Assembly: GCA_035556655.1 (NCBI GenBank)
Contig: DATMFW010000086.1
Coordinates: 1-22,940 of the forward strand
Direction: 5' to 3'
Origin: JBDSKH01 sp035556655
GTDB lineage: Bacteria > Actinomycetota > Actinomycetes > Actinomycetales > Microbacteriaceae
Length of the DNA: 22,940 bases
Of this stretch, positions 7,584 to 14,299 are shown piece after piece; the stretch's first letter is position 1, and every line of letters begins with the position of its first letter. The notes under the pieces are model-generated. The model saw only the letters and a program-made list of their open reading frames with translations, ran no database searches and was not told the DNA's origin. Made by a program: the position numbers and the translations under genes.

Positions 7584-8332
7584 CCGACGCCACTGACCCC
7601 CAGGTCCTGGCTACCTTCGAGCTGACGAAGTCGTTCGGCGGCGTCCGCGCCGTCGACAACGCGACCGTCGCATTCCAGGCCGGACGGATCAACGCGGTCA
7701 TCGGACCCAACGGATCGGGTAAGACGACCTTCTTCAACTGCATCACCGGCATGATCAAGCCGGACAGCGGGACGGTGGAGTATCGCGGTCGTCCCGTCAC
7801 GGGGAAGTCGCCGGACCGGATCGCGTCCGCCGGCATCGGCCGGAGCTTTCAGCTGTGCCGGATCTTTCCGCAGATGACGGTCCTGGAAAACGTGCTCGCC
7901 GCTGCGCGGCCGGCCAACATCGGCGCCATGCTCCGGGCACCCCACCGCCGGTCCCCCGACGTGGCACGCGCTCGGGATCTGCTGGTCCGCGTCGGGCTCG
8001 ACCACCTGGAGAACTCCACGGCCGACAGAATCTCCTACGGCCAGCAGAAGTTGCTCGAGCTCGCCGGCGTCCTCATGGCGGATCCCGAGACGATCATGCT
8101 CGACGAGCCGGCGGGTGGCGTGAACCCGGCCGTGATCGACCGGCTGGCGTCGCTCATCCTGGATCTGAACGCCGAGGGGCGCACCTTCATCATCGTGGAG
8201 CACAACATGTCTCTGGTGATGAGCCTGTCGCACCACGTGGTGGTGTTCGATCGCGGTCGCCCGATCGTCGAAGGGTCGCCGGCAATGGTGCAGGCGCACC
8301 CCGCAGTACTGGAGGCATACCTTGGCGTCTGA
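7580..8332 (+). CDS. livG: LivG-type ABC transporter ATP-binding protein
   Basis: This 250-residue cytoplasmic ATPase powers the LivHM importer with its LivF partner. Walker A GPNGSGKTT is at residues 42-50, the Q-loop is in GIGRSFQLCRIF, the signature is SYGQQKLLELA near 152, and Walker B is TIMLDEPAGGVNP near 172, followed by the switch His in VEHNMSLV. The AGGVNP extension after Walker B is typical of LivG rather than LivF. Its ATG overlaps the livM stop by 4 bp and its end overlaps the livF start by 11 bp. Confidence 0.95.
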   Translation: MTDATDPQVLATFELTKSFGGVRAVDNATVAFQAGRINAVIGPNGSGKTTFFNCITGMIKPDSGTVEYRGRPVTGKSPDRIASAGIGRSFQLCRIFPQMTVLENVLAAARPANIGAMLRAPHRRSPDVARARDLLVRVGLDHLENSTADRISYGQQKLLELAGVLMADPETIMLDEPAGGVNPAVIDRLASLILDLNAEGRTFIIVEHNMSLVMSLSHHVVVFDRGRPIVEGSPAMVQAHPAVLEAYLGV

Positions 8333-9062
8333 GTCGAAAGCCGTGCTGGAACTTCACGACATCGAAGCCGGCTACGGCCGTGCAGCGCTGGTCCTGCGCG
8401 GACTGTCGGTGACCGTCCGGGCCGGCGAGATCGTCTGTCTCGTGGGACCCAACGGGGCGGGCAAGTCCACCGTCCTGAAGGTGGCGAGCGGGCTGCTCGC
8501 ACCGCGCTCGGGTGTCGTGCGTCTGGACGGCGAGGACGTTACCGGGCAGACCCCGCAGAAGCTGCTCGGTGCGGGCCTGGCACACGTCCTGCAGGGCCAT
8601 TCGGTCTTCAAGGAGATGACCGTCGCCGAGAACGTCCGCCTGGGCGGGTACTCGCTGCGCGACAAGGCGCAGCTGGAGGAGCGGGTGGCCTTCGTGCAGG
8701 ACCTCTTCCCCGTGGTCCGCGAACGCTGGCGCTCGCTCGCGGGACTTCTGTCGGGAGGTCAGCAGAAGCAGGTCGAGTTCGCACGGTCGCTGATCGTGAG
8801 CCCGAAGGTGCTCCTTCTCGACGAGCCGTCGATGGGGCTCGACCCGAAGGCGACAGCGATCGTGTTCGAACAGGTGGTCGCGATGCGCGAGGCCGGCCTC
8901 GCGGTTCTGATCGTCGAGCAGAATGCGCGCCGGGCCCTGGAGACGGCGGACGTCGGCTGCGTGCTCGACCTCGGCAGGGTTCACATCAGCGGACCCGCAT
9001 CCGAACTCCTCGAGGACCCGCGTCTCGGGTCGCTGTACCTGGGCGGGGCGCCGGCGGTCTAG
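8322..9062 (+). CDS. livF: LivF-type ABC transporter ATP-binding protein
   Basis: This 246-residue protein is the second ATPase of the importer. Walker A GPNGAGKST is at residues 42-50, the signature is LLSGGQQKQVEFARSL near 143, Walker B is LLLDEPSMGLDPK near 165, and the switch His region reads IVEQNARRAL. PSMGL after Walker B is the LivF pattern. TTG 8322 has a GGAGG at 8311-8315 inside the end of livG. It is the last gene of the importer run. Its TAG stop shares the four bases CTAG with the stop of the convergent lyase gene, so no room remains for a conventional terminator between the two operons. Confidence 0.95.
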   Translation: MASESKAVLELHDIEAGYGRAALVLRGLSVTVRAGEIVCLVGPNGAGKSTVLKVASGLLAPRSGVVRLDGEDVTGQTPQKLLGAGLAHVLQGHSVFKEMTVAENVRLGGYSLRDKAQLEERVAFVQDLFPVVRERWRSLAGLLSGGQQKQVEFARSLIVSPKVLLLDEPSMGLDPKATAIVFEQVVAMREAGLAVLIVEQNARRALETADVGCVLDLGRVHISGPASELLEDPRLGSLYLGGAPAV

Positions 9063-9850
9063 CCGGCGCGCTCGAGAACCGCGCGGGCCCACTTGCGCAC
9101 GGGCTCGTCGACGAACACCCCATCCACGGTGCCCACGGCGTCCGCCATGTCGAGCACGGCGCGGGCGCGCTCGATCTCGGCGTCGCTCGGGGCGAAGGCC
9201 GCGTGGACGACCGGCACCTGCTCGGGGTGGATGCACAGCCGTGCGCCGAATCCCAGTGACCGGGCGCGCGCGGTGCTCGCGGTCAAGCCGTCCACGTCGG
9301 AGAGCGCGACGTGCACGCCGTCCACGGGCGCCGGCAGGCCCGCGACCCGGGAGGCGAGCACGAGCTCCGAGCGCGCGAGCAGCATCGAGTCCCAGGTGTC
9401 CTCGGCGCCGAGGTCGGCGGCGAGATCGAGGGTTCCGATCACGAGACGGGCGCTGCCGGATGCGGCGGCGACACGGTCGACGGAGCGGATGCCCTGCGCG
9501 GTCTCCACGAGGGGCAGCACGGGTGCGCCGCTCCGTGCGGCGACCGACTCCACCTGGTGCGCGTCTTCGGCCTTCGGCAGCATGACCCCGAGCAGACCCG
9601 GCAGTCCGGCGACGACGTCGAGATCGGCTTCGTGGTCGGGTGTCCCCGCCGCATTGATCCGCACCACCGCCGCGTTCTCGAGCAGCCAGCTCGCGACATG
9701 GCCTCGAGCAGCGGACTTCTCGTCAGCGCCGACGGCGTCCTCCAGGTCGAGCACCACCGCATCCGCCCCCGAGTTCGAGGCCTTCGCGAACTGGTCCGGG
9801 CGCGAGCCGGGGACGAACAGCAGGGAGCGCGCCAGGGCCACGGTCGTCAT
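9059..9850 (-). CDS. CitE-like CoA-ester lyase (HpcH/HpaI aldolase family)
   Basis: This 263-residue protein belongs to the CitE / malyl- and citramalyl-CoA lyase family. These enzymes use Mg2+ to cleave beta-hydroxyacyl-CoA esters, for example citramalyl-CoA to acetyl-CoA and pyruvate. Family motifs are RSLLFVPGSRPDQFAKA at the N-terminus, VVLDLEDAV near 32-40, RINAAGTP near 66, LPKAEDA, LVETAQGI with the metal-binding Glu, and LVIGTLDLAADLG. ATG 9850 overlaps the MaoC stop by 4 bp (ATGA), so the two proteins are coupled, which suits hydration followed by cleavage of one CoA ester. At 263 residues it is close in length to stand-alone CitE-like lyases, and no citrate lyase alpha or gamma genes are present, so citrate lyase is unlikely. 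Confidence 0.9.
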   Translation of the reverse strand: MTTVALARSLLFVPGSRPDQFAKASNSGADAVVLDLEDAVGADEKSAARGHVASWLLENAAVVRINAAGTPDHEADLDVVAGLPGLLGVMLPKAEDAHQVESVAARSGAPVLPLVETAQGIRSVDRVAAASGSARLVIGTLDLAADLGAEDTWDSMLLARSELVLASRVAGLPAPVDGVHVALSDVDGLTASTARARSLGFGARLCIHPEQVPVVHAAFAPSDAEIERARAVLDMADAVGTVDGVFVDEPVRKWARAVLERAG

Positions 9851-10626
9851 GGTGCGGTGACCGTCGCGCATGCCACGACCGTGCCGTCGCCCGCCAGGAC
9901 CTCGGCGTCGGCGCCGTTCCCGGGCACGCGGACGTTCAGGCGCTGAGCACCGATCGCCGGGGCCAGCAGCCGATACTCCAGAAGCGAGCCGGTCACACCG
10001 TTCATGGCCTCGGCCATCAGGATCACCTGCAGAGGACCGTGCACGACGAGGTCGGCGAAGCCCTCTCGTGCCGCATGCTCCCGGTCGTAATGGATCCGGT
10101 GCGCGTTGTAGGTCAGTGCCGAGAACCGGAACAACACCACCGGGTCCACGTCGAACGCGCGTCCGTCGCTGACGGCGTCGCCCGCCGTCGCTGGCAGCAG
10201 CGCCGTCCCCTCGTTCGCGGGGCGGTAGACGATGTCGTGCTCGTCGGAGACGGCGAGTTCGCCCGCCTGCCAGAACTCATGGCGGACGGTGACGAACGTC
10301 AGAGGGCCGGAGCGGCCGGACTTCTCCTGCCGCGAGATGACCCGGCTGCGACGCTCGGCCGGCTCGCCCACGACGAGCGGGCGCAGGTGCGCGGCGCGTC
10401 CTCCCGCGAACATGCGACGCATTCCCTCGCCCGGCGGTGACGGCAGACTCGAGCGGGCGTGCCCGTCAGGACCGATGTCCTTCTGCGGGGCCGCATCGAG
10501 CAGCTGGGTCAGGTGCCACATCGGCGGAAGGTCGGGGGGCACGGGGCGGTCGAGCAGCCCGGCCAGGCACTCCACGGTGTGGGGGTCGATCCGGCCCGGG
10601 CGGAGACGGGGGGCTTCGGTCGACAC
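9847..10626 (-). CDS. MaoC-like (double hot-dog) CoA-ester hydratase, itaconyl/mesaconyl-C4-CoA hydratase-like
   Basis: This 259-residue protein resembles the fused hot-dog hydratases that hydrate unsaturated C4-linked CoA esters. The N-terminal half has PSPPGEGMRRMFAGGR (about 62-77) and RSRVISRQEKSGRSGPLTFV. The C-terminal half has the hydratase motif FRFSALTYNAHRIHYDRE (166-183) followed by LVVHGPLQ. GTG 10626 is favoured because TATGCT lies exactly 6 bases upstream and no ribosome site exists, pointing to a leaderless message. An in-frame upstream extension would run across the shared promoter. Partnered with the CitE-like lyase, it probably makes a hydroxyacyl-CoA for cleavage. The exact CoA ester is unproven. 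Confidence 0.85.
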   Translation of the reverse strand: MSTEAPRLRPGRIDPHTVECLAGLLDRPVPPDLPPMWHLTQLLDAAPQKDIGPDGHARSSLPSPPGEGMRRMFAGGRAAHLRPLVVGEPAERRSRVISRQEKSGRSGPLTFVTVRHEFWQAGELAVSDEHDIVYRPANEGTALLPATAGDAVSDGRAFDVDPVVLFRFSALTYNAHRIHYDREHAAREGFADLVVHGPLQVILMAEAMNGVTGSLLEYRLLAPAIGAQRLNVRVPGNGADAEVLAGDGTVVACATVTAP

Positions 10627-10632
10627 GTCGCG

Positions 10633-10661
10633 AGCATAGCCACTTGATCGCCCGCTCTGGA
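10633..10661 (-). promoter_or_regulatory. Promoter of the MaoC-CitE operon, probably leaderless
   Basis: On the minus strand TATGCT (10638-10633) is a good -10 box. It ends 6 bases before GTG 10626, so the predicted transcription start coincides with the start codon. The corresponding -35 position (10661-10656, TCCAGA, weak) overlaps the LacI-like operator at 10658-10671, which could therefore repress this arm too. Confidence 0.5.
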
Positions 10662-10672
10662 AACGTTTTGAT
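10644..10672 (+). promoter_or_regulatory. Promoter of the MmgE/PrpD gene, probably leaderless
   Basis: TTGATC (10644-10649), a 17-bp spacer and TTTGAT (10667-10672) match the two consensus hexamers at 4 of 6 bases each. The predicted start falls on the A of ATG 10679. There is no Shine-Dalgarno before that ATG, which agrees with a leaderless transcript. The operator at 10658-10671 sits in the spacer and -10 box. Confidence 0.45.
10658..10671. promoter_or_regulatory. LacI-family-like operator 1 (divergent MaoC / PrpD promoters)
   Basis: TGGAAACGTTTTGA matches the palindrome TGGAAACGTTTCCA at 12 of 14 positions and contains the perfect AAACGTTT core. It lies in the only gap between two divergent operons and overlaps both predicted promoters. 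Three more copies occur before other operons in this window. Confidence 0.75.
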
Positions 10673-10678
10673 GGCGAC

Positions 10679-11896
10679 ATGCCGCATCCTGCCGATCTGC
10701 TCGACGATGTCGCCGCGGCGATCCTGGCGGCGGCCGGCCCGGCGGATCCCTCGCACGCCGCGCTGCTCCTGGCCGATCACCTGTTCTGCGTGCGCGACTC
10801 CCCGGCGGCGGCCAGGGCGACGCAGGAGCCCCGCACCGCGAGCGACATCGCGGCGGAGAACGCGTTGCGGTCCTGCGCGGGGGATCGCGACGACGTCGAC
10901 TGGGCCCGGCTCATCCACTCCGGATCGGTCGTCTGGCCCGTGGTGCTGGCCCTGGGCGGCGCCGCCGGTGTCGACGGCCCGACCGCTCTCGCCGCTGCAT
11001 CGGCGGGCTACGACGCGGGTGCCCGGGTCGCGGAAGCTCTTGGTCCCGAGCACCGCAGCCGCTTCCATCCGACGGCAACGGCGGGGCTCGTGGGGGCGGC
11101 CGTGGCCGCGGCGGTCGTTTGCGGCAGCAGCACCGAGCAGACGGCCACGGCGATCGGCCACGCCCTATCGGTGATGGGCGGGTCGAACGGCGCTCTCCGC
11201 GAGCGCAGCGGCACCCGCGGCTTCCACCGCGCGCACGCCGTCCGGTCGGGGATCGCCGCCGCGGCGGCCGCGCAGGACGGCCTGCCGGCCACGCGCGGCG
11301 ACCTGATCCACGGGGGCGGCGTCCTCGATCCTCTCGACGACGAGCGCAGGCGGATGCTGCTGCGCCCCGCCGCCGGCGCCCTCGCCGCCGCGTCGGTACG
11401 GCTGCACCCGACGTCGGGGTGGAACCAGTGCGCGTTCGAGGCTGCCGCCCTCGCCGGCCGCGAGCTCCCCGGGTCCATCGAGAGGATCCGGGTCGAGGCC
11501 TCACCCGCCGTCGTGGCCGCGTCGGAGGCGGGCGAGGGCGCCGACGACGAACGCTGGGTGAGCCTGCGCTGGGCGGCGGCGACCGGCGTCCTCGGGCCCG
11601 CAGCTCCCGCCGAGGAGATCGTCCGGCTCGCCGCGTTGACCGATGTCGTGCCCCATGACGCGCCGGGTGCTCGCGTCGCCATCCGTGCCGGGGGCGAGGT
11701 GCGGACGGCTGACGTGCCGACGCCGCAGGGTCACCCCGACCGACCGGCGACACCGGCCGACCTGGCCACGAAATGGGCGGTCACCGTCGCCGGGATGGCC
11801 GAGCTCATCGGCGCGCTCGAGGGGATCTGGGCCGCGGGCGCGGGCGCTCTGACGCGGGTCGACGACCTGGTGGAGGGTGTCTCGCGGCCGCGATGA
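10679..11896 (+). CDS. MmgE/PrpD-family protein
   Basis: This 405-residue protein belongs to the MmgE/PrpD family, which includes 2-methylcitrate dehydratase and cis-aconitate decarboxylase. Supporting features are VVWPVVLALGGAAGVDGPTALAAASAGYDAGARVA, read in segments around residues 80-115, then RFHPTATAGLVGAA near 130 and the alternating Ala-rich helices of the N-terminal domain. PSDPSHAALL-type residues near the start replace the usual domain opening. The protein is somewhat shorter than typical PrpD (about 450-480). Related genes occur beside CoA-transferase, MaoC hydratase and CitE lyase genes in itaconate-type clusters, as here. It starts at ATG 10679, probably on a leaderless mRNA. The substrate is unknown, most likely a di- or tricarboxylate. 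Confidence 0.85.
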   Translation: MPHPADLLDDVAAAILAAAGPADPSHAALLLADHLFCVRDSPAAARATQEPRTASDIAAENALRSCAGDRDDVDWARLIHSGSVVWPVVLALGGAAGVDGPTALAAASAGYDAGARVAEALGPEHRSRFHPTATAGLVGAAVAAAVVCGSSTEQTATAIGHALSVMGGSNGALRERSGTRGFHRAHAVRSGIAAAAAAQDGLPATRGDLIHGGGVLDPLDDERRRMLLRPAAGALAAASVRLHPTSGWNQCAFEAAALAGRELPGSIERIRVEASPAVVAASEAGEGADDERWVSLRWAAATGVLGPAAPAEEIVRLAALTDVVPHDAPGARVAIRAGGEVRTADVPTPQGHPDRPATPADLATKWAVTVAGMAELIGALEGIWAAGAGALTRVDDLVEGVSRPR

Positions 11897-11907
11897 CGTG
11901 TCGCGGA

Positions 11908-11936
11908 TTGACACGGGCGGTCGCGCGCGCCATGAT
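11908..11936 (+). promoter_or_regulatory. Promoter of the E1/lipoyl operon
   Basis: A perfect -35 TTGACA (11908-11913) is followed by a 17-bp spacer and CATGAT (11931-11936, 4 of 6 -10 matches). The start would be near 11943, inside the LacI-like operator. It begins only 12 bp after the PrpD stop, so the E1 genes can be expressed separately from PrpD. Confidence 0.75.
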
Positions 11937-11938
11937 CG

Positions 11939-11952
11939 TGGAAACGTTTCTT
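11939..11952. promoter_or_regulatory. LacI-family-like operator 2 (E1/lipoyl operon)
   Basis: TGGAAACGTTTCTT matches the shared palindrome at 12 of 14 positions, with GAAACGTTTC perfectly symmetrical. It lies on the predicted transcription start, 3 bp after the -10 box. A bound repressor there would block initiation. Confidence 0.8.
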
Positions 11953-11999
11953 TGAGGGGCCGCCGAACAGCGCACCGAGAGATGGCGAAGGAGCCGGAA

Positions 12000-13010
12000 G
12001 TGCCGAAATGGCGGATGAATCAGGCGATCACTGCGGCGATCGGCGACGAGATGGCAGCCGACGACCGCGTCCTGCTTCTCGGTGAGGACGTCGGCGCCGC
12101 CGGCGGGGTGTTCAAGACCTCCGACGGGCTCCTCGAGCGCTTCGGTCCCGATCGCGTCCGCGACACCCCGATCGCCGAGATGGGCTTCCTCGGTCTCGCC
12201 GTCGGCGCCGCCACCTGCGGCTTCCGCCCCATCGTCGAGATCATGTTCGCCGAGTTCGCCGGGGTGGCCCTCGACCAGCTCGCGACCGAGGCCGCCAAGC
12301 TGCGCTACCTCTCCCGCGGCGCGTTCACCGCGCCGCTCGTCCTGCGCATGTCCGTCGGACCCGGCCTCGGCTTCGGCGCCCAGCACTCGCAGACTCTGGA
12401 GACCTGGTTCACCAACACTCCGGGCATGAAGGTGGTCTCGCCCTCCGGCGCGGACTCCGCGTACGGCCTCCTCCGTGCCGCCGTCCGCGACAACGATCCG
12501 GTGGTGATCCTCGAGCCGCGCAATCTCTACGGAGAGCGTGAAGAGGTGGACGTCGAGGCGGTCGCTCGCCACCGGATCGGAGAGGCCCGCGTCGTCCGCA
12601 CCGGCGGCGACCTGACGCTCGTGGCCCTGGGGCAGACGGTGGCGACCGCGCGCGCGGTCGCCGAGGCGGCATCCGTCGATGTCGAGGTGATCGACCTCGG
12701 GACCATCTATCCCTGGGATGTCGCGACGGTGACCGCGTCGGTGCGGAAGACCGGTCGCCTGGCCACCGTGGAGGCCAACCCGTACCAGGGCGGCTGGGGC
12801 GCCGACATCATCGCCGAGCTGCACCGGACGAGCTTCGCCGACCTGCGCGGGCCCGCCGTGCGCTTCACGTGTCCCGACGTCCCCACCCCGTACGCGCGGC
12901 CGCTGGAAGAGGCGTACGTCCCCGCGCCCGCCGACGTGGCGGAGCGGATCGAGCAGTGGGTGAGCACCGGCGAGGTTCCCGCCCCGTGGTGGCAGGAGGT
13001 GCTCGCGTGA
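12000..13010 (+). CDS. 2-oxo-acid dehydrogenase E1 component, beta subunit
   Basis: This protein of about 336 residues is the beta chain of a thiamine-diphosphate-dependent alpha2beta2 E1 of the pyruvate/acetoin/branched-chain 2-oxo-acid dehydrogenase type. It shows LLGEDVGAAGGVFKTSDGLLERFGPDRVRDTPIAE (in part), the AEFAGVALDQLATEAAKLRY stretch and the HSQTLETWFTNTPGMKVVSPS motif. The C-terminal transketolase domain contains VIDLGTIYPWD. GTG 12000 has AAGGAG 6 bases upstream. ATG 11982 is in frame and would add six residues, but it has no clear ribosome site. The beta gene precedes the alpha gene, which is the reverse of most E1 operons. It overlaps E1 alpha by GTGA. The 2-oxo acid substrate is unknown. 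Confidence 0.9.
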   Translation: MPKWRMNQAITAAIGDEMAADDRVLLLGEDVGAAGGVFKTSDGLLERFGPDRVRDTPIAEMGFLGLAVGAATCGFRPIVEIMFAEFAGVALDQLATEAAKLRYLSRGAFTAPLVLRMSVGPGLGFGAQHSQTLETWFTNTPGMKVVSPSGADSAYGLLRAAVRDNDPVVILEPRNLYGEREEVDVEAVARHRIGEARVVRTGGDLTLVALGQTVATARAVAEAASVDVEVIDLGTIYPWDVATVTASVRKTGRLATVEANPYQGGWGADIIAELHRTSFADLRGPAVRFTCPDVPTPYARPLEEAYVPAPADVAERIEQWVSTGEVPAPWWQEVLA

Positions 13011-13996
13011 GCGACCGGAGAGACGAGTCGATGGCCCGTCGCAGCGAACTGGCCGACCCGCTCGGCCGGTACCGCCGCATGGTCGAGATCCGGCTCACCG
13101 AGGACATCATCAAGGACCTGTTCGCATCGGGACTGGTCGCCGGCACCACCCACACCTGCCAGGGCCAGGAAGCGGTCGCGGTCGGGGTCGCCAGCGTGCT
13201 GCGTCCCACCGACATGGTGTGCTGCACCTATCGCGGGCACGGTCACGCGCTGGCGCTCGGCATGCCTCCGGTCGCCGTGCTCGGCGAGATCCTGGGCCGC
13301 GAGATCGGATGCGTCGGCGGCCTCGGCGGATCGATGCACCTCTCCGACCGCGACATCGGTCTGATGCCCACGATGGCGATCATCGGCGCGGGCATCCCGA
13401 TCGCCGCCGGGGTGGCGTGGGCCGCGCAGCTGCGGGGGCGCGACGACGTCGGCGTCTCCCTGTTCGGTGACGGGGCGTCGAACATCGGCGCCTTCCACGA
13501 GGCCCTGAACATCGCCGCGCTGTGGAAGCTGCCCGCCGTCTTCATCTGCGAGAACAACCTGTACGGCGAATACAGCCCGCTCGCCGCGACCACGTCCGTC
13601 ACCGACATCGCGGTGCGCGGCACCGCGTACGGGATGCGGTCGCAGATCGTCGACGGACAGGACCTCGAGGCGGTCATGGCGGCCGTCGGCGACGCCGTCG
13701 GACACGCCCGGGCGGGCGAGGGCCCGACCCTGATCGAGATGAAGACCTACCGGTTCGCGGGTCACTCGCGCTCCGATCTCGCGACGTACCGTCCCGAGGG
13801 CGAGCTGGAGGCCTGGCTCGCGCGGGACCCCATCGTCATCGAGGGGGAACGCCTCATCGCCGCCGGCGCGGCGACCGCCGACGCACTCGCGGCCCTGCGC
13901 GCCGATGTCGAGACCGGGGTGAAGCTGGCGGTCGAGGCCGCCTCGGCGAGCCCCGCACCCGGCCGGCCGGAGATGTTCCGGCATGTCACGGCCTGA
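13007..13996 (+). CDS. 2-oxo-acid dehydrogenase E1 component, alpha subunit
   Basis: This 329-residue alpha subunit binds thiamine diphosphate and decarboxylates a 2-oxo acid together with the beta chain. Motifs are THTCQGQEAVAVG near 45-57, CCTYRGHGHALALG, GGLGGSMHL, and the thiamine/Mg motif starting FGDGASNIGAFHEALN near 154 and ending CENN. KTYRFAGHSRSDLATYRP near 248 is the lipoyl-facing loop. GTG 13007 overlaps the beta stop and has AGGAGG at 12994-12999. The length fits acetoin or branched-chain-type E1 alpha rather than the large homodimeric E1. The next gene encodes only a lipoyl domain and no E2 catalytic domain follows. Confidence 0.92.
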   Translation: MSDRRDESMARRSELADPLGRYRRMVEIRLTEDIIKDLFASGLVAGTTHTCQGQEAVAVGVASVLRPTDMVCCTYRGHGHALALGMPPVAVLGEILGREIGCVGGLGGSMHLSDRDIGLMPTMAIIGAGIPIAAGVAWAAQLRGRDDVGVSLFGDGASNIGAFHEALNIAALWKLPAVFICENNLYGEYSPLAATTSVTDIAVRGTAYGMRSQIVDGQDLEAVMAAVGDAVGHARAGEGPTLIEMKTYRFAGHSRSDLATYRPEGELEAWLARDPIVIEGERLIAAGAATADALAALRADVETGVKLAVEAASASPAPGRPEMFRHVTA

Positions 13997-14032
13997 CCCC
14001 AGTCGCATCCCCTCTCCTGAAAGGCGGCGCAC

Positions 14033-14266
14033 GTGCTGAGAATGACGATGCCGAAACTGGCCGAGACGACCGACACCGTCGTGATCGACGAGTGGCTGGT
14101 CGCCGTGGGCGACCCGGTCGCCGAGGGCCAGGTCCTCGCGTCGGTCGCGACCGACAAGGTCAACGTCGAACTCCCCTCGCCCTCGGCAGGCACGGTCCGC
14201 GAACTGCTCGCCGAGCCGGGTGAGGACGTCCACACGGGCGACGAGATCTGCGTGATCGAGAACTGA
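14033..14266 (+). CDS. Free-standing lipoyl (biotinyl-lipoyl) domain protein
   Basis: The entire 77-residue protein is one lipoyl domain. The N-terminal strand is RMTMPKLAET, then WLVAVGDPVAEGQVLASV, then the lipoylation hairpin TDKVNVELPSP with Lys42, then GTVRELLAEPGEDVHTGDEI. No peripheral-subunit-binding or acyltransferase domain follows, because the stop comes right after VIEN. GTG 14033 has AAAGGCGG upstream; ATG 14042 is an alternative. Directly after E1 alpha, it is the likely acceptor of the hydroxyalkyl/acyl group from the E1 enzyme. DKV could also be biotinylated in other families, but the E1 context favours lipoate. A separate lipoyl carrier without linked E2 is unusual for this enzyme class. 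Confidence 0.9.
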   Translation: MLRMTMPKLAETTDTVVIDEWLVAVGDPVAEGQVLASVATDKVNVELPSPSAGTVRELLAEPGEDVHTGDEICVIEN

Positions 14267-14299
14267 CCACAGCCCACCCCGGAAGGACCTGAGCACCCG

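Noticed and set aside
9059..9850. Citrate lyase beta subunit as the identity of the CitE-like gene
   Set aside because: No alpha subunit, acyl-carrier gamma subunit or ligase genes accompany it, and it is coupled to a MaoC-type hydratase, so a CoA-ester lyase role is more likely.
14033..14266. Lipoyl-domain gene as the truncated remnant of an E2 gene
   Set aside because: The domain is complete, ends in a clean stop, has its own ribosome site, and the next 33 bp lead straight to a new gene; no E2-like sequence is visible in any frame afterwards.
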